Positions 54,649 to 62,871 of a stretch of DNA of 64,000 bases are shown here, piece by piece. Every line of letters begins with the position of its first letter. Positions within the stretch are counted from its first letter, which is position 1. Position numbers and translations under genes: made by a program. The DNA lies in the NCBI RefSeq assembly GCF_000158815.1, contig NZ_GG657738.1, forward strand, positions 1,361,373-1,425,372. The letters are read 5' to 3'. The DNA is from Micromonospora sp. ATCC 39149 (GTDB lineage: Bacteria > Actinomycetota > Actinomycetes > Mycobacteriales > Micromonosporaceae). The notes below the pieces were generated by a model. The model was not told the DNA's origin. It saw nothing but the letters and a program-made list of their open reading frames with translations, and ran no database searches.

Positions 54649-54668
54649 CAAGCCGTACGTACGGTTTG
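54649..54668 (+). promoter_or_regulatory. Candidate AcnR operator upstream of acnR
   Basis: CAAGCCGTACGTACGGTTTG contains the perfect palindrome CCGTACGTACGG. It resembles the acnA promoter site at 40759-40778 (17 of 20 identical). It lies 33 bases before the acnR start, as expected for autoregulation. Confidence 0.6.
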
Positions 54669-54686
54669 CACGGTGTCCGGTCACCT

Positions 54687-54700
54687 GACACGATCGTGTC
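54687..54700. promoter_or_regulatory. Palindrome directly before the acnR start codon
   Basis: GACACGATCGTGTC is a perfect 14-bp palindrome that ends at the base before the GTG at 54701. It could be a second operator or hide the start codon in mRNA. Confidence 0.4.
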
Positions 54701-55273
54701 GTGCCCAGAGTAAGTCAGGACCAGCTCGACGCCCGCCGGCAGGAGATTCTCGCCGCAGCTCGGGCCTGTTTCGCCCGGCACGGCTACGAGGGCGCCACGG
54801 TGCGGCGGCTCGAGGAGGCCACCGGGCTGTCCCGGGGCGCGATCTTCCACCACTTCCGCGACAAGGACTCGCTCTTTCTCGCGGTGGCCGAGGACGACGC
54901 GGCGGCCATGGTGGAGACGGTTGCCCGCAACGGCCTTGTCCAGGTGATGCGGGACCTGTTGGCCCGGGCCGTCTCCCCGGACACCACCGGCTGGCTGGGC
55001 AGTCAGCTGGAGGTCTCCCGGCGGCTGCGCACCGACCCGGCGTTCGCGCGCCGCTGGGCGGAACGGTCCGCCGCCATCGCGGAGGCGACCCGGGGCCGGC
55101 TGGCCCGCCAGCGGGAGGCCGGGGTGCTCCGCGAGGACGTACCCATCGACGTGCTGGCCCGGTTCCTCGAACTCGCCTACGACGGCCTGGTGCTGCACCT
55201 GGCGATGGGCCGCCCGGCCGGCGACCTCGGCCCGGTGCTCGACCTGGTCGAGGAGGCCGTCCGCCGCCGCTGA
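54701..55273 (+). CDS. acnR: TetR-family regulator, AcnR-like
   Basis: 190 residues from GTG at 54701. The HTH region RQEILAAARACFARHGYEGA and TVRRLEEATGLSRGAIFHHF, then RDKDSLFLA is nearly that of Corynebacterium AcnR, the repressor of aconitase, as I remember it. The C-terminal ligand domain is of normal length. In Corynebacterium acnR lies next to acn; here it is about 11 kb from the acnA end, but a shared palindrome in both promoters supports the same role. Confidence 0.8.
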   Translation: MPRVSQDQLDARRQEILAAARACFARHGYEGATVRRLEEATGLSRGAIFHHFRDKDSLFLAVAEDDAAAMVETVARNGLVQVMRDLLARAVSPDTTGWLGSQLEVSRRLRTDPAFARRWAERSAAIAEATRGRLARQREAGVLREDVPIDVLARFLELAYDGLVLHLAMGRPAGDLGPVLDLVEEAVRRR

Positions 55274-55392
55274 CGGCCACCGCACCGGCGGGGGCGGGTC
55301 TCGGTCCGGTAACTCGGCCACCGGCCCGGGCCGGACGTGGTGGCCCTGCCCCACAATGAGGCGCGCAACCCCTCGCGCGACAGGAGAGCAGC

Positions 55393-56322
55393 ATGACCGT
55401 CATCGCGGCGCCCGGGGACACCTGGGGCATCCCCGGGCCCACCTTCCTCGGCTTCTACCTGTTGGCCGGCCTCATTGTCGTGGTCGGCGCGATTGTCCAC
55501 CGGCGGCGGGTCCTCGCCGGCCCTTCGGCCGTCGGCGTCGGCCAGCTCGGCCCCCAGCAGGCGGCCTACCTCAACGGCGGCAACCAGATCGCGATCTGGG
55601 CCTCGCTGGGCGGCCTGCGCGGCAGCGGCGCCGTCGGAGTCCGCCCCGACCGGCGGCTCGCCGGCGGCGGCCCCCTGCCGGCGGGGGCCACCCCGCTGGA
55701 CCGGGCGGTCCACCACGCCGCCAACCGCGGCCTGTACTCCCGGGAGCTGGGCCGCGACCGCCGGGTGCTGGAGGCCCTCGAACAACTGCGGCAGGGCCTT
55801 GAGCGGCAGGGCCTCGCGCTGACCGCGGATCAACGCAGCTCGGCCCGCACCGGCGCGTTCCTGCTGCTCGCCCTCGTCGGGCTCGGCGTGTTCCGGATCT
55901 TCGCTGGGCTGTCCAACGACCGGCCGGTCGGCTTCCTGGTGCTGGCCGTGATCCCCCTGGCCATCGCCTCCGCGCTGCTCGCCCGGGTGCCGTGGCGAAC
56001 CCGGGCCGCCAACCGGGCCCTGCGCGAGCTGCACCGCAGCAACGTGCACCTCGCCCCCACCTCCGCCCCGGCGTACGCGACCTACGGGGCGGCCGGCGCG
56101 GCGATGAGCGTGGCCCTGTTCGGCACCGCCGCGCTGTGGGCCATGGACCCGGGCTTCGCCGAGCAGGCCGAGATCCAGCGTCAGGCGCTCTCGGGCACCG
56201 GCAGCTCCTCGGTCGGCGGGTGCAGCGGCGGCAGCTCGTCGGACGGGGGCAGTTCCGGCGGCGGAGGCGGCTCCTGCGGCGGCGGGGGCGGCTGCGGCGG
56301 GGGCGGGGGCTGCGGCGGATGA
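55393..56322 (+). CDS. TIGR04222-domain membrane protein with Gly/Cys-rich C-terminal tail
   Basis: 309 residues from ATG at 55393 (GACAGGAGAGC upstream). N-terminal helix (FLGFYLLAGLIVVVGAIV), the LGPQQAAYLNGGNQIAIWAS block typical of TIGR04222, and two more helices (GAFLLLALVGLGVFRIF, GFLVLAVIPLAIASALL). A tail of about 37 residues made of Ser, Gly and regularly spaced Cys follows (GSCGGGGGCGGGGGCGG at the very end). Such tails look like substrates for thiol modification. The stop overlaps the start of the DUF692 gene (ATGA), so the two are coupled. Function unknown. Confidence 0.85.
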   Translation: MTVIAAPGDTWGIPGPTFLGFYLLAGLIVVVGAIVHRRRVLAGPSAVGVGQLGPQQAAYLNGGNQIAIWASLGGLRGSGAVGVRPDRRLAGGGPLPAGATPLDRAVHHAANRGLYSRELGRDRRVLEALEQLRQGLERQGLALTADQRSSARTGAFLLLALVGLGVFRIFAGLSNDRPVGFLVLAVIPLAIASALLARVPWRTRAANRALRELHRSNVHLAPTSAPAYATYGAAGAAMSVALFGTAALWAMDPGFAEQAEIQRQALSGTGSSSVGGCSGGSSSDGGSSGGGGGSCGGGGGCGGGGGCGG

Positions 56323-57136
56323 CCGGCCCGGGTCCCGCCGGGGTCGGCATCGGTTGGCGGCCCGAGATCGCCGGTTTCGTGGCCGGGCTGCCCCGGGCTA
56401 CGGTTCGTTGGAGGTGGTGGCCGAGGCGGTCGCCCCGCACGGGCCACCGCCGCCCGGGCTCGCCGCGCTGGTCGAGCGCGGCGTCACCGTCGTACCGCAC
56501 GGGGTGAAGCTCTCCCTCGGCGGCGCGAGCCGGTCGACCCGGCCCGGGTTGACCAGCATGGCGCGGATGGCCGAGCTGGTCGGCGCGCCCGCTGTCAGCG
56601 AGCAATGCGTTCGTGCGGGACCGATGCTGAGTCGACACTGCTGCAGTGCCGGCAGCCTGGAAGTCGTCGCGCGATGAAGGCCAACGTACGCCGGGACCCA
56701 GGCCGAGCTGCCGGTGCCGATCGCGCTGGAGCCGATCGCGGCATTGTTCGACTGGCCGGACGACGAGCTGGACGAGGCGGACTTCCTCACCGAGATCCTG
56801 GACGCGACCGGCGCGACGCTGCTGCTGGACATCGCCAACGTGCACGCCAACGCCCGCAACCGGGGTGCCGACCCGCTGGCCCTGCTGGACCGGCTGCCGC
56901 TGGGCCGGGTGGCGTACGCCCACGTCGCCGGGGGCGCCGAGCAGGGCGGCTTCTACCACGACACGCACACCGACCCGGTGCCGCCGGCCGTGCTCGACCT
57001 GGTCGGCGAGCTGTGCGCCCGCCACCGCCCGCCCGCGCTGCTGCTGGAGCGCGACGGCCGCTGGCCGCCCGCGTCGGCGCTGCGGGCCGAGTTGGACGCC
57101 ATCGCCGCGGCGTCCGGGTATCCGGCGGTGACGTGA
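56319..57136 (+). pseudogene. DUF692 (multinuclear non-haem iron oxidase family), broken in its 5' half
   Basis: The start reads TGPGPAGVGIGWRPEIAGFV, the family N-terminus. Then the frame is lost near 56391-56410 (an extra C and an extra T restore GLRFVEVVAEAV-like sequence when removed) and again between about 56525 and 56700, where SEH...F and the following segment are scrambled. From ELPVPIALEPIAALFDWPDD (about 56707) to the stop the protein is intact and includes LLLDIANVHANARNRG, YAHVAGG and HDTHTDPVPPAVLDL, with several metal-binding His/Asp. The enzyme family modifies Cys in peptides such as methanobactin. As written no active enzyme can be made. Confidence 0.75.
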
Positions 57137-57591
57137 GCGCGTCCGGCGGCGGCGACCTGGCCGCCAGGCAGGCGGAGCTGGTGGCGACGCTGGTCGCGGG
57201 CGGGCCGCTGCCGCCTGGGTTCGCCCCGGGCCCGGTCGACGCCGCCCGCCGCGCCCTGCTGCGCAAGCGGGCCGGCGACGTGGCCCGGCACTGGCCGCTG
57301 CTCGCCGCCGCTCTCGGCGGGAGCTGGTCGGCGACGTTCGCCCGTTGGGCGGCCGACCGGCCCACCAACGGCTCGCTGCGTGACGGCTGGGACCTGGCCC
57401 GGGAGCTGCACCGCCGGGGCGAGCTGCCGCCGCTGGGCGCAGAGGAGCTGGCGGCCCGGGAGGCGGCCACCCGCTACGACGGCGCGACGGCGCCACGACC
57501 GCGCCGGCTGCCCGCCCTGGCCCGCGTCGGCGGCACCGTCGCGGTGCAGTTCGCCGGCCGGGTACGCCTGGTGCGCCCGGCCCACCGGTAG
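57133..57591 (+). CDS. Partner protein of the DUF692 gene (hypothetical)
   Basis: 152 residues from GTG at 57133, overlapping the DUF692 stop by 4 bases. It is rich in Ala/Arg with GFAPGPVDAARRALLRKRAG, VARHWPLLAAALGGSWSATF and a basic end. No signal peptide or membrane helix. In several DUF692 systems a small partner protein delivers the substrate peptide; its position suggests that role, but the sequence alone does not show it. The reading frame is intact. Confidence 0.65.
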   Translation: MSASGGGDLAARQAELVATLVAGGPLPPGFAPGPVDAARRALLRKRAGDVARHWPLLAAALGGSWSATFARWAADRPTNGSLRDGWDLARELHRRGELPPLGAEELAAREAATRYDGATAPRPRRLPALARVGGTVAVQFAGRVRLVRPAHR

Positions 57592-57624
57592 CCGCCCCCA
57601 CCGGGGTACGGCAGGATCGGCGTC

Positions 57625-58386
57625 ATGGATCTGGGACTCACCGACCGGGTGTACGTGCTGACCGGGGCCTCGCGCGGGCTGGGCTTCGCCACCGCCGAGT
57701 GCCTCGTCGCCGACGGGGCCCGGGTGGTCGTCTCCGCCCGCGCACCCGAGCAGGTGGCCGAGGCGGTGCAGCGGCTCGGCGGCCCGCAGCGGGCGATCGG
57801 GCTGGCCGCCGACCTCCGCGACCCGGCCACGCCGCCGCGGCTGGTCGCCGCCGCCCGGGAACACTTCGGCCGGCTCGACGGCGCGCTGGTCTCGGTCGGC
57901 GGCCCGCCGCCGGGCACCGCCGCCGGGGCGACCGACGCGCAGTGGCGGGAGTCCTTCGAGACCGTCTTCCTCGGCACCGTCCGCACCGCCCGGACGGTCG
58001 CCGCCGCGCTGACCGACGGCGGCGCGATCGGGCTGGTCCTGTCCACCTCGGCCCGCAGTCCGCTTGCCGGGCTGGGCATCTCCAACGGGCTGCGCCCCGG
58101 CCTGGCCGGGGTGGCCAAGGACATGGCCGACGAGTACGGCCCGCGCGGCGTCCGGGTCGTCGGGCTGCTCCCGGGGCGGATCATGACGGACCGCAACCGG
58201 CAGCTCCTGGCCGCCACCGGGGACGCCGAGCGGGCCCGGGCCGAGGCCGAGGCCGGGATCCCGCTGCGCCGCATCGGCGAGCCCGCCGAGTTCGGCCGGG
58301 TCGCCGCGTTCGTCCTCTCCCCCGCCGCCGGATACCTGACCGGGATCAATCTCCCGGTCGACGGCGGCGCGCTGCGCGGCCTGTGA
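57625..58386 (+). CDS. SDR-family oxidoreductase with atypical active site
   Basis: 253 residues from ATG at 57625. The cofactor loop TGASRGLGFATAE and the C-terminal FVLSPAAGYLTGINLPVDGG are clear SDR features. At the active site, where YxxxK is expected, the sequence is GLGISNGLRPGLAGVAK, so Tyr and Lys align with Ser and Arg. Such divergent SDRs occur in actinobacteria, and the reaction may differ from normal alcohol oxidation. The stop overlaps the next start (TGATG), so it is co-transcribed with the glycosylase gene. Confidence 0.85.
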   Translation: MDLGLTDRVYVLTGASRGLGFATAECLVADGARVVVSARAPEQVAEAVQRLGGPQRAIGLAADLRDPATPPRLVAAAREHFGRLDGALVSVGGPPPGTAAGATDAQWRESFETVFLGTVRTARTVAAALTDGGAIGLVLSTSARSPLAGLGISNGLRPGLAGVAKDMADEYGPRGVRVVGLLPGRIMTDRNRQLLAATGDAERARAEAEAGIPLRRIGEPAEFGRVAAFVLSPAAGYLTGINLPVDGGALRGL

Positions 58387-59030
58387 TGGCCGCCCCCGGA
58401 GGCGGCCCGGCCTTCCCGCCGGTCGGCGCCGGGCCAGGGCTTCCGCGCCCGTCCAGACAGGGGCCGTCGGGGGGCCGCCAGCGCCGGCCGACGCGCGAGG
58501 AGCTGGCCGCAGCGGCGGACCGGACCATCCCGGACGTCATCGGGCCGGGGCTGGCCGTGCTCTTCGTCGGAATCAACCCCGGGCTCTGGTCGGCGGCCAC
58601 CGGCTGGCACTTCGCCCGGCCGGGCAACCGGTTCTGGCCGGCGCTGCACCGGGGCGGCTTCACCCCCCGCCAGCTACACCCGAGCGAGCAGGACGCGCTG
58701 CCCGGCTACGGGCTCGGCATCACCAACATGGTGGCGCGGGCCAGCGCCCGGGCCGACGAACTGACCGCCGCCGAGCTGGTCGACGGGGCGGCGATCCTGA
58801 CGGCGAAGGTGCGCCGGCACCGCCCGGCGTGGGTGGCGGTGGTCGGGGTGACCGCGTACCGGATCGGCTTCGGTCGGCCGAAGGCCGCCTTCGGCCCACA
58901 GCCGGAGCTGCTCGGCGACGCCCGGCTGTGGGTGCTGCCCAACCCGAGCGGGCTGAACGCCCACTTCACCGCCGAGACGCTGGGCGCGGCGTTCGGCGAG
59001 CTGCGCGCCGCCAGCGCCGCCCCGGCCTGA
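58386..59030 (+). CDS. mug: Mismatch-specific (G/T, G/U) uracil-DNA glycosylase, Mug type
   Basis: 214 residues from ATG at 58386. After a ~35-residue disordered tail the motifs are LFVGINPGLWSAATGWHFAR, GNRFWPALHRGGF and LPNPSGLNAHF, which are the catalytic and DNA-intercalation motifs of Mug/TDG enzymes. It removes uracil or thymine mispaired with guanine, useful in GC-rich DNA. It overlaps the SDR gene by 1 base; the link to it is probably only transcriptional. Confidence 0.92.
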   Translation: MAAPGGGPAFPPVGAGPGLPRPSRQGPSGGRQRRPTREELAAAADRTIPDVIGPGLAVLFVGINPGLWSAATGWHFARPGNRFWPALHRGGFTPRQLHPSEQDALPGYGLGITNMVARASARADELTAAELVDGAAILTAKVRRHRPAWVAVVGVTAYRIGFGRPKAAFGPQPELLGDARLWVLPNPSGLNAHFTAETLGAAFGELRAASAAPA

Positions 59031-59064
59031 GCGGGGCCGGGCCGGCGGGCCGCCGCCCGACCGG

Positions 59065-61044
59065 TCAGTTCGCGGCGGCCGGCGGCAGCGCCTCGTCGGC
59101 GACGTAGCTGGCCATCGGCATCGTGATGATCTTTTCGGCGCCGGTCGCGTCCACGTACGGGGTGGGCGAGTCGGCCACCGCGAACTGGGTGCGGTACAGC
59201 TCGGCATAGAGGCCGCCGACGGCGACCAGCTCCTCGTGCCGGCCCCGCTCGACGATCCGCCCCTCGTCGAGGACGAGGATCTGGTCGGCGTCGCGGACGG
59301 TGGAGAGCCGGTGGGCGATCACCAGCGCCGTACGCCCCGTCAGCGCCACCGCCAACGCCCGCTGCACCGCCGCCTCGCTCTCCGAGTCCAGGTGCGCGGT
59401 CGCCTCGTCGAGGATCACGATCGACGGGGCCTTGAGCAGCAGCCGGGCGATCGCGATGCGTTGCTTCTCTCCGCCGGAGAAGCGGTAGCCCCGCTCGCCG
59501 ACGGTCGTGTCGAGCCCGTCGGGCAGGGACCGGACCAGGTCGGCGACCTGCGCGCCGGCGAGCGCGGCCCAGATCTCGTCGTCGGTGGCATCCGGCTTGG
59601 CGTAGCGCAGGTTCTCGGCGATCGTCTCGTGGAACAGGTGGGAGTCCTGGGTGACCATGCCGATCTCGTCGCGCAGCGAGGCGAGCGTGGCGTCCCGGAC
59701 GTCGACGCCGCCGACCAGCACCTGACCGTCGGTGACGTCGTACACCCGGGGGATCAGCATGGACAGGGTGGACTTGCCCGCACCCGACGGACCGACCAGG
59801 GCGATCATCTGCCCCGGCTCGACGGCGAACGAGACCCCCCGCAGCACCGGCTCGTTGACGGTGCGGTCGAGGGTGGTGACCTCCTCCAGCGAGGCCAGCG
59901 ACACCTCGGCGGCGGCCGGGTAGCGGAACCGGACCTCGCGGAACTCCACCCGGCCGTTGCCGCGCGGCACGGCCACGGCACCCGGCTTCTCCGCGATGCC
60001 GGGGCGCAGGTCGAGCACCTCGAAGACCCGGTCGAAGGAGACCAGCGCGCTCATCACGTCCACCCGGACGTTGGACAGCGCGGTCAGCGGACCGTACAGC
60101 CGGGTGAGCAGCAGGGCGAGGGTGACCACGGTGCCGGCGCTGACGCTGCCGGTGACCGCGAGCCAGCCGCCGAGGCCGTAGGTGAGCGCCTGGGCCAGGG
60201 AGGCGACCAGCAGCATCGCCACGAAGAACGTCCGCGAGTACATCGCGGACTGGATGCCGATGTCGCGGACCCGCTCGGCCCGGCCGGCGAACCGGCGGGC
60301 CTCCACCTCGGGCGCGCCGAAGAGCTTGACCAGCAGCGCCCCGGCCACCCCGAACCGCTCGGTCATCGTGGCGTTCATGTTGGCGTTCAGGTTGTACGAC
60401 TCGCGGGTGATCTCGGCCAGCCGCCGGCCGACCCGGCGGGCCGGGACGATGAAGATCGGCAGCAGGACCAGCGACAGCACGGTGATCTGCCAGGAGAGGG
60501 TGAGCATCACCACGGTGGTGAGCACGAGCTGGATGACGTTGCTGACCACCCCGGACAGGGTGGAGGTGAACGCCCGCTGCGCGCCCATCACGTCGTTGTT
60601 GAGCCGGCTGACCAGCGCGCCGGTCTGGGTGCGGGTGAAGAACTGCAGCGGCATCCGCTGGACGTGGTCGTAGACCCGGGTCCGCAGGTCGAGGATGATC
60701 CCCTCGCCGATGCGCGCCGAGTACCACCGCTGCGCCAGCGAGAACAGCGCGTCGGCGACCGCGAGGGCGGCGATGACCAGGGCGAGACGGACCACGGTCG
60801 ACCCGGCCTCCGCGCCGCCCCGGCTGATCGCGTTGATCACGTCGCCGGCGAGCACCGGGGTGGCGACGCCGATCACCGCGGCGATCACCACCGTGACCAG
60901 GAAGACGACGATGTCCCGCCGGTAGGGGTGGGCGAACTCGACGATCCGCCGGGCGGTGCCGCGGCTGAGCCGGTGGGCGGAGACTTCGTCCTGGTTACGC
61001 ATCGACCGGATCATGCTCCAGCCGGCCATCCCGCCGTCGGACAT
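59065..61044 (-). CDS. ABC transporter, fused membrane and ATP-binding domains
   Basis: 659 residues. ATG at 61044 is 7 bases after GGAGGTGA; a GTG at 61047 is too close. Six membrane spans (residues ~40-330) are followed by an ATPase domain with Walker A VGPSGAGKST, signature FSGGEKQR, Walker B SIVILDEATAHLDSES and H-loop IAHRLSTVRDAD. This is the exporter type that works as a dimer. Substrate unknown (lipid, peptide or drug). An extra ~20-residue insert (EEVTTLDRTVNEP) lies before the ATPase core. Confidence 0.93.
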   Translation of the reverse strand: MSDGGMAGWSMIRSMRNQDEVSAHRLSRGTARRIVEFAHPYRRDIVVFLVTVVIAAVIGVATPVLAGDVINAISRGGAEAGSTVVRLALVIAALAVADALFSLAQRWYSARIGEGIILDLRTRVYDHVQRMPLQFFTRTQTGALVSRLNNDVMGAQRAFTSTLSGVVSNVIQLVLTTVVMLTLSWQITVLSLVLLPIFIVPARRVGRRLAEITRESYNLNANMNATMTERFGVAGALLVKLFGAPEVEARRFAGRAERVRDIGIQSAMYSRTFFVAMLLVASLAQALTYGLGGWLAVTGSVSAGTVVTLALLLTRLYGPLTALSNVRVDVMSALVSFDRVFEVLDLRPGIAEKPGAVAVPRGNGRVEFREVRFRYPAAAEVSLASLEEVTTLDRTVNEPVLRGVSFAVEPGQMIALVGPSGAGKSTLSMLIPRVYDVTDGQVLVGGVDVRDATLASLRDEIGMVTQDSHLFHETIAENLRYAKPDATDDEIWAALAGAQVADLVRSLPDGLDTTVGERGYRFSGGEKQRIAIARLLLKAPSIVILDEATAHLDSESEAAVQRALAVALTGRTALVIAHRLSTVRDADQILVLDEGRIVERGRHEELVAVGGLYAELYRTQFAVADSPTPYVDATGAEKIITMPMASYVADEALPPAAAN

Positions 61045-61170
61045 CACGCGTCACCTCCGGGGTCGTGGTCGGCTCGGGCCGTCAGGTCGATTGTCCCGAC
61101 GAGTACGACAACCTTGGCGGTAAGCCGGTTCTTCCCGAAGAATCCTTACCCGCACCCCTCGGACGGGTGG

Positions 61171-61938
61171 CTACTCTCCCCGGCCGGCGAGGTCGCGGAG
61201 CCGGCGGGTCTGGGCCTCGCGCTCGGCTCGCTGCTGCTCGGCGTGGGACCGGCCGGCGGCACCGGCGAGCAGCGCCTTGATCTCCACCACCGCGTCCCGG
61301 GGATGGGCAAGCAGCCCAGCGGTCAGGTCACGCACCGCGCCGTCCAACTCGGCGTTCGGCACCACCAGGGTGGCCAGGCCCAGCCGGTCGGCCTCGGCGG
61401 CGTCCATCCGCCGGCCGGTGGCGCAGATCTCGAGGGCGCGGGCGTAGCCGACCAGCTCGACCAGGCGTTTCGTGCCGGCCAGGTCGGGAACCAGGCCGAG
61501 GGTCACCTCGGCCATGGAGAGTCTGGCGTCGGCCGCCAGCACCCGCAGGTCGCAGGCGAGCGCGAGCTGGAAGCCGGCGCCGATGGCGTGGCCCTGCACG
61601 GCCGCCACCGAAACGACGTCGGGCCGGTGCAGCCAGGTGAAACCGCCCTGGAACTCGGCGATCCGGTCGGCGCACTCCTGCTCGGGCAGGGTTGCCAGCT
61701 CGGCGAAGGAACCGGGGCCGGAGGCACCGGCCACCGACAGGTCGAGGCCGGCGGAGAACGCCCGCCCCTCGCCACGAACGACGACGACACGCACATCACC
61801 GGGCAGGTCCCGGGAGAAGTCGGCCATCGCACGCCACATCGCCGGGGTCTGGGCGTTGAGCACGTCGGGCCGGCACAGTGTCACGGTCGCCACCGGCCCG
61901 TCGCAGTCGAGTCGCACCCCGACCGCCCCGGGGGTCAC
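61171..61938 (-). CDS. Enoyl-CoA hydratase/isomerase family protein
   Basis: 255 residues from GTG at 61938. The crotonase fold shows GRAFSAGLDLSVAG (first oxyanion loop) and VQGHAIGAGFQLALACDLRV (second). At the catalytic positions the residues VTLGLVPDLAGTKRL fit a dodecenoyl isomerase or hydratase. It acts on an acyl-CoA in beta-oxidation or a related path; the exact substrate is unknown. Followed downstream by no obvious terminator. Confidence 0.9.
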   Translation of the reverse strand: MTPGAVGVRLDCDGPVATVTLCRPDVLNAQTPAMWRAMADFSRDLPGDVRVVVVRGEGRAFSAGLDLSVAGASGPGSFAELATLPEQECADRIAEFQGGFTWLHRPDVVSVAAVQGHAIGAGFQLALACDLRVLAADARLSMAEVTLGLVPDLAGTKRLVELVGYARALEICATGRRMDAAEADRLGLATLVVPNAELDGAVRDLTAGLLAHPRDAVVEIKALLAGAAGRSHAEQQRAEREAQTRRLRDLAGRGE

Positions 61939-61984
61939 CGGGCGGCCCGGGGGACGGCGCTAGTGAACGACGTCGGTGGGCGGG

Positions 61985-62212
61985 TCACGCCTTCTTGCGG
62001 CGCCGGGCACCGCCGCGCTGACGCAGCTGCACCCCGGACTCGGTGAGCACCCGGTGGATGAACCCGTAGGAACGGCCGGTGGAGGCCGCGAGCGCCCGGA
62101 TGCTCTCTCCGCCGGTGTACCGCTTTACCAGGTCCTTGGCGAGCGTCTGACGCTCGGCTCCGACGATCCGGCGACCCTTCTCAGTGCTGGTGGCTGTGCC
62201 AGTGGCTGCCAT
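61985..62212 (-). CDS. Small helix-turn-helix protein
   Basis: 75 residues from ATG at 62212. GRRIVGAERQTLAKDLVKRY is followed by SIRALAASTGRSYGFIHRVL (helix-turn-helix) and a very basic tail (RGGARRRKKA). It resembles small DNA-binding proteins conserved in many actinomycetes. It is probably a nucleoid-associated or regulatory protein; the target is unknown. Confidence 0.8.
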   Translation of the reverse strand: MAATGTATSTEKGRRIVGAERQTLAKDLVKRYTGGESIRALAASTGRSYGFIHRVLTESGVQLRQRGGARRRKKA

Positions 62213-62871
62213 GCTGAATCCTCACGTCCCAGACTGTGCGGTTCGATACGGTCCCACCTATTAGACCGCCTCGAACGATCATGCGCCAGATATCAACTAT
62301 TCGCCAACCGACACGCTATGCAGTGTCGACTACCCGATAGGGTGACGTCGGCCGGTCGCCGGACCCCCTTCGGACCGGGCCGGGCCGGGCCGGCGCGGCG
62401 GCCGTACCCTGCCTGGCGTAACCCACCTGATCGCGGCCGCCGGCGCGGCGTTGGTGCAGCGCGGCCGGGAACAGGCCGAGCAGCCCGGTCCACGGGTCGG
62501 GCACCACGAGCAGCCCGGCGGCGACCACCACGGCGACCAGGCCGCGGTGGCCAGGTACTGCCCGGCGGCGTTGTGGTAGACGGGCGGCCATCCCGCTGCG
62601 GTCCGGCTGGTCGGCCGGATCGGCCACTGGCTGACACCGGCGGTACCCGTCGCGATCGGGGTGCTGATCCTGACCCGTTCGGGGGTCCTCGCCCGCCCGA
62701 GCCGTGCTCACCCGAACGCGCCCGCGCTGCTCACCCGTGCCCGTGCTCGCTGGTGCTCACCTTGCGCCGTGCTGGCCCGGGCACGCCGAGCGGAGAGTGA
62801 CGCCGCGCCGCAAAAGACGCGGAAATTCGCATTCCGCCCGGGTCCTCGGCGATTTGCGGCCCGACTGACGG
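62213..62871. other. Long gap with gene relics
   Basis: About 659 bases without an intact gene. The left part (62213-62400) is relatively AT-rich and may hold the promoter of the HTH gene. The middle holds the cadmium-transporter-like relic listed separately. The right part (62700-62871) shows low-complexity GTGCTCACC-type repeats and no recognisable gene. Confidence 0.4.
62430..62690. pseudogene. Inverted relic of a CadD-like (cadmium resistance) transporter
   Basis: On the minus strand AAGQYLATAA (about 62558-62529) is followed, one frame off, by LVAVVVAAGLLVVPDPWTGL and LGLFPAAL, like the second and third helices of CadD-type transporters. On the plus strand, from about 62609, the sequence reads GRIGHWLTPAVPVAIGVLIL, like the last helix of the same family. 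The two pieces face opposite ways, as if one was inverted. Similarity is from memory and short, so the name is tentative. Confidence 0.4.

Noticed and set aside
59236..62046. A 936-codon plus-strand frame opposite the ABC transporter and enoyl-CoA hydratase genes
   Set aside because: It crosses two well-supported genes on the other strand and has no recognisable protein features.
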